64,000 nt of DNA from positions 62,001 to 126,000 of the forward strand of contig JADJBU010000005.1 in assembly GCA_016703605.1 (NCBI GenBank), in the 5' to 3' direction. This document shows positions 23,542 through 32,687 of this stretch, piece by piece. The notes beneath the pieces are model-generated. The model had not been told where the DNA came from. It saw only the letters and a list, made by a program, of their open reading frames with translations, and searched no databases. Within the stretch, counting starts at the first letter, position 1. The number at the start of each line of letters is the position of its first letter. Both the position numbers and the translations under genes were made by a program. This stretch comes from Candidatus Villigracilis adiacens (GTDB taxonomy: Bacteria; Chloroflexota; Anaerolineae; Anaerolineales; Villigracilaceae).

Positions 23542-25017
23542 TCACGGCTCGATGACTTCAAAAAGAACGGATTGTCCATCCCGGTACACCTCGCGCAAAC
23601 CCGGGTCGTCCTGCGCCTGCTCGATGAAGTTCCCGTGGTTCAGGTCGGTATGCACGAAGCGCGCACCGAAATCCGAGCGGATGAAGCGCGAGGGATTCTC
23701 CACTTCGCCGCGGGTGATCTTCACCCATTCGCGATACAGGTCTGGGCTGTAGATCTGAAAATAGGTCGGGTCGAGACCGGCGAGATATGTATTGCGCGAG
23801 TTGTAAAAGAACAGGCGTGGGAAATCGTCCCAATCTGTCTGGAAAATGATCTCGCCTTCGTTCGTGTTTTGCGCCAGCCAGGCAGATGAACCTTCGTAGA
23901 GGTCGTAAGGTTTTGAATCCGCAAGTTGCGCCTGAACGGCCGGGAAGGCCTTGACCATCCCAGCCAGGATGGCGAGCGAAAGAACGATCGAAAACGGGGA
24001 TGCCTGCTTCTTCGTCGTCAGCCGCATGAGCAGGCTGTTATCGAAATCGAACATAGAAGCCCAAGAGAACGCGGCAAAGATCAGGGCGAACGGCGGGAAG
24101 TATTCGATAAAGCGCCTTGCCTGAAAAAGCATCGCGCCGAAGATCAGGGCGGCAAACAATGTGGTCGCTGTGCGCGTGGTCATCCTGCGTCCCGTCAATC
24201 CGAGGGCAAGCGCCCCGCCGGTAAAAGCAAGAAGAGCGGGCAGGGAATTATTCAGCAACTGCCCCGTGTCGTAGGGATACCATTCGTTGCCGACCTTGAT
24301 CGATTCAGCCAGTTCGAGTTTGGCGATAAAGTGATGGTAGGTGAAGATCAGGTTGTTCGGGAAATACGGGTTGAAAACCAACCCGGCAAAGATGCCAACG
24401 CTTGAATAAAGCAACGGGCGGGGGTCGAAGCGTTTCTCGAGGAGGTAAACGGCCCCGGTGTAGCATCCAGCCAGAAGGATCATCAACGGGAATGCGTTAT
24501 ACATCCAGACATATAGGAAGGACACCACGGCGAGGTGTTTATATTTTCCTTCGAACATCCATGCCAGCCCCAGCGCCATGATGCCCAGCGAAAGCGACTG
24601 CGCCCGCGAGATGGACATGCGGTACAGAAAGGCTTCGGAGATTCCGAGCAATGCCAGCGCCCACAGCCAGGCATACGGGACTTTTTGACGGTGGAGCAAA
24701 TACCAGACTGCGGTAAACGCCAGCGCCGAGAAGGTCACTGCCGCCCATTTCGCGCCGAGACGCAGGTCGCCAAATGTAAAGGGGATCAGCGCGACGTGAT
24801 ACAGGAAGTGGTGGTCGTAAAAATCCTCGCCATTGAGGATGCTCATCGGCAGGTAGGGAAAATCCGGCTTCAAGCCTTCGGTGCGCATCAGCCAGGCAAA
24901 TTTGATGTGATAGAAGCCGTCGTTATCTGGCATGTGCGGTGTGGAAAACTGGATGACCGCCATGCCGGTAAAAAATAATATAAAAAGAACAAGGGGGGTG
25001 AGGGTTTGCCTGGTCAT
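23542..25017 (-). CDS. Polytopic membrane protein of glycosyltransferase-like type
   Basis: About 491 residues with roughly ten to twelve hydrophobic segments. An acidic motif in the first outer loop ('HMPDNDGFYHIKFAWLM') and a soluble C-terminal domain starting 'LAQNTNEGEIIFQTDWDDFPRLFFYNSRNTYLAGLDP' resemble membrane GT-C enzymes and related dolichyl-phosphate-mannose-type transferases of Chloroflexota. Substrate unknown. ATG 25017 is chosen over 25071 because hydrophobicity starts right after it. It lies immediately upstream of the sigma factor gene on the same strand. Confidence 0.72.
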   Translation of the reverse strand: MTRQTLTPLVLFILFFTGMAVIQFSTPHMPDNDGFYHIKFAWLMRTEGLKPDFPYLPMSILNGEDFYDHHFLYHVALIPFTFGDLRLGAKWAAVTFSALAFTAVWYLLHRQKVPYAWLWALALLGISEAFLYRMSISRAQSLSLGIMALGLAWMFEGKYKHLAVVSFLYVWMYNAFPLMILLAGCYTGAVYLLEKRFDPRPLLYSSVGIFAGLVFNPYFPNNLIFTYHHFIAKLELAESIKVGNEWYPYDTGQLLNNSLPALLAFTGGALALGLTGRRMTTRTATTLFAALIFGAMLFQARRFIEYFPPFALIFAAFSWASMFDFDNSLLMRLTTKKQASPFSIVLSLAILAGMVKAFPAVQAQLADSKPYDLYEGSSAWLAQNTNEGEIIFQTDWDDFPRLFFYNSRNTYLAGLDPTYFQIYSPDLYREWVKITRGEVENPSRFIRSDFGARFVHTDLNHGNFIEQAQDDPGLREVYRDGQSVLFEVIEP

Positions 25018-25098
25018 ATCCGCTAAGGCCCATTCGAGAGTCAGGTTGCCTGGAAATTTCTTTCCAGGCAACCTCTTGCGCCAAATATTCAGCAGAGA

Positions 25099-25794
25099 TT
25101 AGTCGTCGTCGTCATCGCCGGAACCGGAATTGTCGTCGTCATCATCGCCGGAACCGGAGTTGTCGTCATCATCGTCGTCATCACCGCCGCCGGAGCCGGA
25201 ATTGTCGTCGTCATCGTCGTCTCCATTCGAGTTGGAGTCATCATCGTTGGAGTTGTCATCGTTCGAATTGCCGTTCGAGTCGTCATCGTTGGAGTTGTCG
25301 TCGTTCGAATTGCCGTTCGAGTCATCGTCGTTGGAGTTGTCGTCGTTCGAATTGCCGTTCGAGCTGTCATCATTGGAGTTGACGTTTCCATTGGCGTTGG
25401 AACTGCCGTCATTGGTATTCGCGTTACCGTTGGCATTTCCAAGCCCGCCATTGCTATTATCGTCATTGGAGTTCGCGTCGTCAGCTGAAGGGGGTTCGAC
25501 ACGGGTCACAACCACGGTGCCGTCCGCCTGGACTTCGGCTTCCACTTTGACAGTATCGCCAACTTCGAAGGGTCCATCACGCAGGGCGGAGGGATCGATC
25601 GTGATCACCTGTCCGTCAATGGTCCACTGATCCCCATCGATGGCTTCGATGACACCCGTAAACTCGACCAGCGAAGCGCGGGGTTTGTCGCCGCCGGCAG
25701 AGGTTTCACCTTCAGCCGCAACCCCTCCACACGCGCTGAGGATCATAGCTGTCAACGCCGCCAGGACCAGCAATAAATGGGAGTACTTTTTCAT
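25099..25794 (-). CDS. Lipoprotein with DUF5666-like domain and Asn/Asp/Ser/Gly repeat tail
   Basis: 231 residues. A lipoprotein signal with lipobox 'LSACGG' (C22) is followed by one DUF5666-like beta domain (about 40-100: 'FTGVIEAIDGDQWTIDGQVITIDPSAL...VKVEAEV'). The last about 125 residues are low complexity: a 14-residue unit NGNSNDDNSNDDDS occurs about three times (42-bp DNA repeats around 25240-25380), then NSGSG blocks and Asp runs to the end. The acidic tail could bind calcium or other cations; that is inference. Its DDDD ending resembles the decayed tail at 21749-21950. Confidence 0.78.
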   Translation of the reverse strand: MKKYSHLLLVLAALTAMILSACGGVAAEGETSAGGDKPRASLVEFTGVIEAIDGDQWTIDGQVITIDPSALRDGPFEVGDTVKVEAEVQADGTVVVTRVEPPSADDANSNDDNSNGGLGNANGNANTNDGSSNANGNVNSNDDSSNGNSNDDNSNDDDSNGNSNDDNSNDDDSNGNSNDDNSNDDDSNSNGDDDDDDNSGSGGGDDDDDDDNSGSGDDDDDNSGSGDDDDD

Positions 25795-25855
25795 ATTTTC
25801 ACCTCGTCTCTGAAATTGGTTGTTTACTTACACCCGAATAGTCGCAGAGGAGGGG

Positions 25856-25901
25856 AAAAAGTTACGGCTCCCGCCAGACCAATTTCAAGGGGGCGGGAGC
25901 C
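25856..25901 (-). terminator. Possible terminator after the phospholipase D-like gene
   Basis: GGCTCCCGCC/GGCGGGAGCC stem (25866-25875, 25892-25901) read on the minus strand, then GTAAC and TTTTT. The five-base gap before the T tract lowers confidence. Confidence 0.5.
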
Positions 25902-25975
25902 GGGAGTCGTTGCAAATCCAGACGGGTTCGGAAATGTCGCCATGGCGCCACGCGACGCCCATCAGATCTTCGTTG

Positions 25976-27094
25976 TTACTCCGCCTGCCCGTAGACGCGG
26001 CGGAATTCCTCAATAAAAAACGCGGCGATCTGGTCGTTGTAGATCACCATCAAATTCTCATCGTTCCGCGATTCGGCGCTGTTGGTGAAATTATAAGAAC
26101 CGACGATGACAATGCTCTCGTCCACGATCATGATCTTGTGATGCATCTGCCCGGGGTTGCCATCGATGTACACATCCAAACCCGCCTGGCGGAAAGGGTC
26201 GAACTCGGTCCCCTGGTTCGACGCGACCTGCTCCTCGTCCATGACCCCCGCCACGGTGACGCCTGATTCGGCCCGTTCCCGGATCGCCTCTCCCAGCGGG
26301 TCGGCTGTGAAGGAAAACGCCATGAAATAAATGCTTTCCTGCGCCTCGTTGAGAATGTCGAGCAAAACGGCTTGCACGCCGTCGTCGGGCGAGAAGTACG
26401 TATCCACCGGGGTCCCGTCAATGGTCACGCGCGGGTTGGGCGTCTCGGCAAGGATATTATCGCCAAAGCGGTCTTCGACGAACATCTCCTCGAATTCCTT
26501 TGTGTAATTCTCCGCCATCTTCACCGAGCGGATGCGCATCAAAACGTTGTTGTCTTCATATGCGCCGCTGTCGGTGTAGTTCATGCCGCCCACCCACACC
26601 TCCGAGCCGTCGATCACGACGAATTTATTGTGCATCAATCCTTCGCGCCTGTCGCCCAACATGGGAATGCCCGCGTCTTTCAACTTCTGCGGGTCGGAGC
26701 GGTCGAGGTTGTCGCTTTCCGCCACCACGCGCACCCGCACGCCCCGGTCATACGCGCGCAGCAAGGCATCGCGGATGCTGTTCAGGCTGAAGCTGTACAT
26801 GGCAATATCCACGCTTAGCCTGGCGGCATCAATGGCATCTGCAAGCGGCTGGTCGATGCCGCCGGTTTGTTGAGAAGAGAGCGGGCTTTGCGGGTTCGTG
26901 AAGTAGATCTGAATCCAGCCGCCGTCCGCGCCGTAACCGGCGGGGAGTTCGATGGGCTTAAGCGAACCAGCAGGCTCGGTTGCAGGGACTGCTTCCGTCG
27001 AACCTGGAGACAACGGCTCTGAAATGGGAGTTATGAAAGAGCACGAGAGAGTCGAGATAACAAGAATTGTCAGGCATATCCAGATAGTTTTCAT
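25976..27094 (-). CDS. Secreted lipoprotein of the phospholipase D superfamily
   Basis: 372 residues. Signal with lipobox-like 'LSTLSC' and a Pro/Ser-rich linker, then two PLD half-domains, each with an HKD motif: 'LMHNKFVVIDGSEVWVGGMNYTDSG' and 'MHHKIMIVDESIVIVGSYNFTNSAE'. 'SLNSIRDALLRAYDRGVRVRVVAE' and 'FSFTADPLGEAIRERAESGV' precede them. The layout suits an extracytoplasmic nuclease or phosphodiesterase of the Nuc/PLD type. The true substrate (DNA, phospholipid) is not shown. ATG 27094 gives the clean signal peptide; an upstream start at 27133 does not. Confidence 0.9.
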   Translation of the reverse strand: MKTIWICLTILVISTLSCSFITPISEPLSPGSTEAVPATEPAGSLKPIELPAGYGADGGWIQIYFTNPQSPLSSQQTGGIDQPLADAIDAARLSVDIAMYSFSLNSIRDALLRAYDRGVRVRVVAESDNLDRSDPQKLKDAGIPMLGDRREGLMHNKFVVIDGSEVWVGGMNYTDSGAYEDNNVLMRIRSVKMAENYTKEFEEMFVEDRFGDNILAETPNPRVTIDGTPVDTYFSPDDGVQAVLLDILNEAQESIYFMAFSFTADPLGEAIRERAESGVTVAGVMDEEQVASNQGTEFDPFRQAGLDVYIDGNPGQMHHKIMIVDESIVIVGSYNFTNSAESRNDENLMVIYNDQIAAFFIEEFRRVYGQAE

Positions 27095-27169
27095 GAAAGC
27101 ATTGATCCTCTTATAAAAGTTTTCACTAACCACGGAGAACAGAGTCGCGGAGTCTTTAAGTCACCTTAC

Positions 27170-27321
27170 GCAGCAGGGGCGGTGGCGACATCTGCATGTC
27201 TGTTACAAAAAACATCCCGAAGATTTCTGGAAGGATGGGAATTCCGGTTGACAGCCCTCGGGACGGCGCTTTCTCCATTCGAGGTGAAACTCGATTCATG
27301 AATAGCCTGTGGCAAAAGACG
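27170..27321 (+). repeat. Dispersed repeat family R1, copy
   Basis: 27219-27321 is closely similar to the reverse complement of 16921-17015 over about 100 bases. It is preceded by a fragment 'ACCACGGAGAACAGAGTCGCGGAG' type sequence that recurs before other copies. It lies between the PLD-like gene and murJ. Confidence 0.8.
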
Positions 27322-27340
27322 ACTTTTGCAAGAGGTCAAT

Positions 27341-27346
27341 TATAAT
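27341..27346 (+). promoter_or_regulatory. -10 element close to the murJ start
   Basis: TATAAT ends 9 bases before ATG 27356, so the transcript would start at or next to the ATG and be leaderless or nearly so. No Shine-Dalgarno is visible. Confidence 0.6.
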
Positions 27347-27355
27347 CTTGCCGCA

Positions 27356-28939
27356 ATGACAGACAACAACTCAAACTCAAATGCAAATCGCCAGATCGCC
27401 CGCGCCGCGGGGACGGTGATGATCGCGATCCTTTTTGGTCAACTTGCCAGTTTGGTCAATCGCATTCTTGTTGCGAATGCCTTTCCCGCCGCCGAAGTGG
27501 ATGCGTTCTTCTCCGCGAACCGCGTCAGCGAGACGCTCTTCACGCTCATCGCGGCAGGCGCGCTTGGGTCTGCCTTTCTGCCCGCGTTTACGGGATTGCT
27601 GGTAAAGGATGAACGCTCTTCCGCATGGAAGCTGGCTTCGTCTCTCATTAATTTGGTTACGCTGATTCTGACTCTTGCCGCCATTCTCGCTTCGATCTTT
27701 GCGCCGCAGATTGTCCGCTACCTGCTCGCGCCCGGGCTTTCAAGCAACCCGGAGACATTCAAACTGACCGTTGAGTTGCTGCGCATCCAATCCATATCCG
27801 CAGTCCTTTTCGGCATCGGCGGATTGGTCATCAGCATCCTCAACGCGCATCAGGTTTTCTTCATTCCGCAGATCACAGCGGCGATGTATCAGATCGGCCA
27901 AATTTTCGGAGTCGTTGTTTTATCTCGCTGGCTTGGGATTTACGGTCTCGCGTGGGGCGTGGTCATTGGCGCGGGTTTATTTTTACTGGTTCAGCTTCCA
28001 TCGCTTTTTAAGCTCAAAGGCGAGTTTTCGTTTTCACTGGGACTCGGCAACCCCGATGTGGTGCGGGTCTTTCAATTGATGGGGCCGCGCGTGTTCGGCG
28101 TGGCGATTGTCCAGTTGAACTTCTGGGTCAACAATAATCTCGGTTCCAAAATGGCGGAGGGCAGCATTCAAAGCCTGACGTATGGGTTTACGTTGATGGT
28201 CATGGCGCAGGCCGCGATTGCCCAGTCGGTGGCGATTGCGGCGATGCCGACTTTTTCGGCGCAACATGCGCTGGGCAAGGTGGATGAGATGCGTTCATCA
28301 CTCGCCTCGGCTTTGCGTGGAATGTTCATGCTGGCATTGCCCGCCAGTGTGGGGCTGATCCTGCTGGGGAGACCGATTGTTTCGATGCTTTTCGAGCGTG
28401 GAGAATTTACGTCAACGATTGCCTCGATGACCGCCTGGGCATTAGCCTGGTACGCGGCGGGATTGGTCGGTCACAGCATCATGGAAGTGTTGACCCGCGC
28501 TTTTTATGCCCAACAGGATACGAAGACCCCGGTCGTCATCGGCGCGATTGCAATGGGCTTGAATGTGGTCTTCAGTTTTGTATTCGCAAGTTTGTTTGAG
28601 AAAATCGGCTGGTATCCGCTGGGCGGGCTGGCGCTGGCAAATTCACTGGCAACGGCGCTCGAGGCGGCTGCGCTATTCATCTTCATGCGCAGACGACTGA
28701 ATGGCATCGAAGGCAGATCCATTTGGGATGGGGTGTGGCGGGTTGGGCTGGCGGGGCTGGGAATGGGACTCGGCTTGGGGTTGTGGATTCAGGCTGCGGG
28801 GAGTCTGAGCCGCTGGCTGGTCGCATTGGGTGGCGTGGCGCTTGGCGGGGTCATTTACTTTGCGGGGGCGTTGCTCTTCAAAGTCCCTGAAATAAAATTG
28901 CTCACCCGGGCGGTGAGCAATCGCATCAAACGGGTTTGA
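27356..28939 (+). CDS. murJ: Lipid II flippase MurJ (MviN family)
   Basis: 527 residues, about 14 hydrophobic segments, with the family features 'FFSANRVSETLFTLIAAGALGSAFLPAF' near the N-terminus and 'QDTKTPVVIGAIAMGLNVVFS' in the middle. MurJ moves lipid II to the outer face for peptidoglycan synthesis, consistent with the L,D-transpeptidase in this window. ATG 27356 is preferred over an upstream in-frame TTG at 27326, which lies before the -10 element. An inverted TTGCTCACC/GGTGAGCAA near its 3' end may help end transcription against the convergent DUF212 gene. Confidence 0.93.
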   Translation: MTDNNSNSNANRQIARAAGTVMIAILFGQLASLVNRILVANAFPAAEVDAFFSANRVSETLFTLIAAGALGSAFLPAFTGLLVKDERSSAWKLASSLINLVTLILTLAAILASIFAPQIVRYLLAPGLSSNPETFKLTVELLRIQSISAVLFGIGGLVISILNAHQVFFIPQITAAMYQIGQIFGVVVLSRWLGIYGLAWGVVIGAGLFLLVQLPSLFKLKGEFSFSLGLGNPDVVRVFQLMGPRVFGVAIVQLNFWVNNNLGSKMAEGSIQSLTYGFTLMVMAQAAIAQSVAIAAMPTFSAQHALGKVDEMRSSLASALRGMFMLALPASVGLILLGRPIVSMLFERGEFTSTIASMTAWALAWYAAGLVGHSIMEVLTRAFYAQQDTKTPVVIGAIAMGLNVVFSFVFASLFEKIGWYPLGGLALANSLATALEAAALFIFMRRRLNGIEGRSIWDGVWRVGLAGLGMGLGLGLWIQAAGSLSRWLVALGGVALGGVIYFAGALLFKVPEIKLLTRAVSNRIKRV

Positions 28940-29392
28940 TCATTTCCAGAGCAGCCATTGCACAATGGCAACCAGGAGCCCAAGAATAATGCCGCCGATC
29001 ACTTCGAGCGGGGTGTGACCGATGATCTCCTTCAATTCGTCCTCGCTCCACATGTGACCATGCAAAAGTTCGTCGAAGAGCAGGTTGATGCGTTCGGCGT
29101 GTTTGCCCGCCTGCCTGCGGACTCCCGCCGCGTCGTGGGCGATGATCATGGTTACGCCGGCGGCGATGGCGAAGAGGGGGTTGTCGAAGCCGTAATATAA
29201 GCCGACCGAAAGCGTGCCCGCCACCATCAACGCGGTGTGCGAGGAGGGCATTCCCCCGGCGGCGAAGAACATCGCCCACATCCATTTGCGCGAGCGGATG
29301 TATTCGGTGGGAATCTTCAATGTCTGCGCCAGGAGCCAGCCGACCATGACGGAGATTAAAACCTTGTTCTGAAAAATGGCGAGCAGGTTCAT
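28940..29392 (-). CDS. DUF212 divergent PAP2-like membrane protein
   Basis: 150 residues, three to four hydrophobic segments. 'GGMPSSHTALMVAGTLSVGLYYG', 'IIAHDAAGVRRQAGKHAERIN' and 'EIIGHTPLEVIGG' are the conserved motifs of DUF212, a family distantly related to PAP2 acid phosphatases (SxSxH-type core). The substrate is unknown. Its start overlaps the xseB stop by ATGA, so it is coupled to the exonuclease VII genes, an association probably without shared function. Confidence 0.9.
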   Translation of the reverse strand: MNLLAIFQNKVLISVMVGWLLAQTLKIPTEYIRSRKWMWAMFFAAGGMPSSHTALMVAGTLSVGLYYGFDNPLFAIAAGVTMIIAHDAAGVRRQAGKHAERINLLFDELLHGHMWSEDELKEIIGHTPLEVIGGIILGLLVAIVQWLLWK

Positions 29393-29640
29393 TGGGATTC
29401 GTCCTCGAAATCCACCAGGGTCTCGCCTGCCAGTTTCTGCACTTTGAGTTGGGCGGTTTCGAGCAATCCGCCGCAGCGCAGGATCAACGCCTGCCCCCTC
29501 TCGAACAATTTCAGCGACTCGTCGAGCGGGTTTTGTTCGCCTTCCAGGGCTTCGACGATTCCCTCCAGTTCGGCGAGGGCTTCTTCGTATGTCAATTCTT
29601 CGACAGGCTTTTGGGCGGGTTTGGGCTTGGGCATGGACAC
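29389..29640 (-). CDS. xseB: Exodeoxyribonuclease VII small subunit
   Basis: 83 residues. 'LTYEEALAELEGIVEALEGEQNPLDESLKLFERGQALI' is the XseB signature, a helical hairpin that wraps the large subunit. The N-terminus is Pro/Lys-rich; the start at 29640 or the Met two codons later are both possible. It follows xseA by 30 bases. Confidence 0.95.
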   Translation of the reverse strand: MSMPKPKPAQKPVEELTYEEALAELEGIVEALEGEQNPLDESLKLFERGQALILRCGGLLETAQLKVQKLAGETLVDFEDESQ

Positions 29641-29670
29641 TCCGGCAATTTTGGATTTGTGATTTTGGAT

Positions 29671-30873
29671 TTACGAATTTCGTTTTACTTCGAATTCTCC
29701 ATCACTGACTCTGACGGTCATCCCGCCCCTGGCATCGGAGACACTGGAGACAACCCTGCCGTCTTCGATGCGGGTGACGATTGCGTATCCACGCGAGAGG
29801 ACGGCTTCGGGGTTCAGGGCAGACAGGCGTTTGGATATTCCGTCTACGCGCGCAAACTGCAATTGGATGCGGTGGGTCAATGCGGAGGAGGCGCGGCGCG
29901 AGAGTTCGTCGAGGTGTTGATGTTCGGATTGGATGCGGCGGTCTGGGGAGACGAATCGCAGGCGGGCTGCCAGGGTGAAGATCAAAGCCCGATGGTCAGC
30001 GAGCAGGCTCGAGGTCAGGTCTGTGAGGCGGGAGTGGAAAGTCGAAAGCTGGGCGTGGAGGTCGTCAATGGTGATCGGGGTAGCCAGTTCCGCCGCGGCT
30101 GTGGGGGTTGGGGCGCGGAGGTCGGCGGCGAAGTCGCAGAGGGTGAAATCGGTTTCGTGACCGACGCCGCAGATGATGGGTATGGGCGAAGAGGCGACGG
30201 CGCGAACGACGCGTTCGTCGTTGAACGCCCACAGGTCTTCGATGGAGCCGCCGCCGCGGGCAAGCAGGATGACGTCGGAGGATTGGAGAATCGGGGATTG
30301 GAGGGCGGACACGAGCGCGGGAGGGGCGTCTACGCCTTGAACGGGAGAGGGGGCGAGAATTACGCTTGCAAGCGGCAGGCGGCGGTGCAGGGTGTTGAGG
30401 ATGTCGCGCAGCGCCGCGCCGGTTGCGGATGTGACAATTCCGATTCTTCGCGGCAGTTCGGGGGTGGGACGTTTACGCTCCGGGTCGAAGAGACCTTCGG
30501 CTTCGAGCTGCGCCTTGAGCCGCAGAAATTCCTGGAACAATGCGCCTTCGCCCCTGGGACGAATCAGGTTGGCGATCAGTTGATACTGTCCCTGCGGCTC
30601 GTAAACGGCGATCTTTCCGTGGACTTCGACTGCCGCGCCTTCCTGCAAGGCGGGGCGGGTCCGCGCCGCGTCGGTCTTCCACATCACGCAACGGAGCGAG
30701 GCGTTTCTGTCTTTGAGCGTGAAATAGATGTGACCCGATGCCGGGCGCGAGAGGTTGGATATCTCGCCCTCCACCCAGACATCCTGCAACCCGGGGTTTT
30801 CCTCCAGCAGTTTTCGGATGCGGAAGGTGAGTTGGGAGACGGTCAGCGTTTCGTTGAACAGGCTTGGCTGCAT
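29671..30873 (-). CDS. xseA: Exodeoxyribonuclease VII large subunit
   Basis: 400 residues. N-terminal OB fold ('VWVEGEISNLSRPASGHIYFTLKD'), catalytic domain with 'RIGIVTSATGAALRDILNTLHRR', 'VILLARGGGSIEDLWAFNDERVVRA' and 'PIICGVGHETDFTLCDFAADLRAPTPTAAAEL', then the helical C-terminus. It degrades single-stranded DNA in both directions. Just before 'DVILLARGGGS' the residues 'SALQSPILQSS' are encoded by a CCCCGATTCTCCAATCCTCC tract resembling the CCAATCCCCAATT repeats elsewhere, a likely small repeat insertion. Confidence 0.96.
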   Translation of the reverse strand: MQPSLFNETLTVSQLTFRIRKLLEENPGLQDVWVEGEISNLSRPASGHIYFTLKDRNASLRCVMWKTDAARTRPALQEGAAVEVHGKIAVYEPQGQYQLIANLIRPRGEGALFQEFLRLKAQLEAEGLFDPERKRPTPELPRRIGIVTSATGAALRDILNTLHRRLPLASVILAPSPVQGVDAPPALVSALQSPILQSSDVILLARGGGSIEDLWAFNDERVVRAVASSPIPIICGVGHETDFTLCDFAADLRAPTPTAAAELATPITIDDLHAQLSTFHSRLTDLTSSLLADHRALIFTLAARLRFVSPDRRIQSEHQHLDELSRRASSALTHRIQLQFARVDGISKRLSALNPEAVLSRGYAIVTRIEDGRVVSSVSDARGGMTVRVSDGEFEVKRNS

Positions 30874-30978
30874 CGCTGCAAGGATAACTTAAAAAAGGCG
30901 AAATCGAAAGTGGGTTGCGATGGCGCGCTCAAGGGTTACTCGCCTGCCCAACTGGGATTGCCTGTCCGTTTCGGTAGA

Positions 30979-32652
30979 TTATTTTTTCGGGGTGTTCAAC
31001 AAAGACCATCCCAGCCAGATTCCTGCGCCGATGATCGGAATCATGCCGAGCAAAAGGATCCATCGTGGCAAACTATCTGGGGTGGTAAGCGGAATTAACA
31101 GCGGCAGTCCCAGCACAAAAGCGGCAACCAGCAAACTGAGGGAGAGCCGCGTCACGAGCCGGTCGAGCCGGGCGAGGATGTGGTCGGTATCCTTGATCTC
31201 CATGCGGAAGGGTTCGTTGCGTTCCAGTCGTTCCATCATCCGATTGCCCACACGCGGCAGGCGATGCAACATCTCACCCCAATTGTTAGCATCCATTAGG
31301 ACAGACCGTACCCAGCTTCCATTCGGGAGCAGGAGATTCTTCATCAAGGTTTTGACGTGAGGCTCCGCCGCATTGAAGACGTCGAAGTCCGGGTCAAGTT
31401 GCAAGCCAATGCCTTCCAACATGACGATGGTCTGCCCCACCAGCCACCAGGTTGACGGTAGTCGCAGACGATGGCGGAAGGTGATGGTCGTGATCTCGTC
31501 GGTCAACTCGCGCGCGCGGATGTATTTGATGGGGACGCCGTTATATTTGTTCAGGAAGCGGCTCAGGTCCGACGCGAGCCGGTTGCGGTCTACATCCTCT
31601 CGCACGGCGCCGATGCGCGCCAACTGGTCGATCAGCCCTTCCACGTCCATTTCAATGGCGACGATATAGAGGCGGATCAAATCCATGCGGTCTTTGTCGC
31701 GCAGGTAGCCCACTTTTCCGAAGTCCACCAGCCCGATCGCCTCGCCCGGCATGATGAGGTAATTTCCCGCGTGAGGGTCGGCGTGAAAGAAACCGTCTTC
31801 CAACACCTGTTTGATGGTCACGCTGGCGCTATTCAAAGATATTTTGTGACGGTCATATCCAGCCGCATCCAGGGCGGGGATATCGCTGATCTTGATGCCG
31901 CGAATGCGCTCCATGACCAGCACGCGCTGGGCGCTCAATTCCCAATATACTTTGGGAATATGTAAAAGGTGTTCCTGTCCGCTGAAACTCTCCCGCAGGC
32001 GGTCGGCATTGCGTCCCTCGCGCTGATAGTCCAATTCATTGCGCAGGGTGAAACTAAAATCGTCGGCGATGCCCATGAAATCATAGAAATTTCCGAGTGA
32101 GGTGGTTTGCGCACTTGCGGCAAGCGATGCCATGATCTCAAGGTCGGTATCGATCACGGAGGCGATGTTCGGACGTTGAATCTTGATCACCACCTCGCGC
32201 CCATCCTGCAAAACCCCGGCATGGACTTGAGACAATGAGGCAGACGCCATCGGCTGCGGGTCAATCGAGGCGAATACTTCCTCGGGCGGTTTCCCCAGTT
32301 CGCGGGTCAGCAGGGCGCGCATCACCTCCCAGGGTTCAGGGGAGACCGAATCCACCAGTTTGCTTAATTCAACGATGAACGGAGGGGGCAACAGGTCTGC
32401 CCGGGTGGAGAGGATCTGTCCGAACTTAATGAACGTGGGACCCAGTTCCTCCAGCGCGGTTCGGAAATGAACCGCGAGGGCATCTTCGGACGGCGGCTCG
32501 ATCTTTTGAGGTCCGCGCCACGACGCCCGCAGCCAACGGCGGGATTTGGTCTCCGGGCGGTGAACCAGAAAACCAAATCCATGGCGGGCAAAGATGGCAA
32601 CGATGTCGCTGTATCGCTGCAGGTGACGGATGGAACGGGTGGGCGCAAACAT
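30979..32652 (-). CDS. ABC1/UbiB/AarF family protein kinase-like protein
   Basis: About 557 residues. 'ALEELGPTFIKFGQILSTRADLLP' (KxGQ motif), the Ala-rich loop 'QPMASASLSQVHAGVLQDGREVVIKIQRP', 'ERIRGIKI' and the kinase-like catalytic 'DGFFHADPHAGNYLIMPGEAIGLVDFGKVGYL' are all there, with two C-terminal membrane helices (about 500-550). UbiB-type ATPases support quinone or isoprenoid lipid metabolism. ATG 32652 follows a TTG codon that is also in frame. The phasin-like gene lies just upstream on the same strand. Confidence 0.93.
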   Translation of the reverse strand: MFAPTRSIRHLQRYSDIVAIFARHGFGFLVHRPETKSRRWLRASWRGPQKIEPPSEDALAVHFRTALEELGPTFIKFGQILSTRADLLPPPFIVELSKLVDSVSPEPWEVMRALLTRELGKPPEEVFASIDPQPMASASLSQVHAGVLQDGREVVIKIQRPNIASVIDTDLEIMASLAASAQTTSLGNFYDFMGIADDFSFTLRNELDYQREGRNADRLRESFSGQEHLLHIPKVYWELSAQRVLVMERIRGIKISDIPALDAAGYDRHKISLNSASVTIKQVLEDGFFHADPHAGNYLIMPGEAIGLVDFGKVGYLRDKDRMDLIRLYIVAIEMDVEGLIDQLARIGAVREDVDRNRLASDLSRFLNKYNGVPIKYIRARELTDEITTITFRHRLRLPSTWWLVGQTIVMLEGIGLQLDPDFDVFNAAEPHVKTLMKNLLLPNGSWVRSVLMDANNWGEMLHRLPRVGNRMMERLERNEPFRMEIKDTDHILARLDRLVTRLSLSLLVAAFVLGLPLLIPLTTPDSLPRWILLLGMIPIIGAGIWLGWSLLNTPKK

Positions 32653-32687
32653 CAAAGTCTGTTACCAGGAAGGGGTTCCCGAAACCA

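Noticed and set aside
29392..31098. 568-codon plus-strand frame opposite xseB, xseA and the ABC1 gene end
   Set aside because: A shadow of strongly supported minus-strand genes; composition is Gly/Arg-rich without domains.
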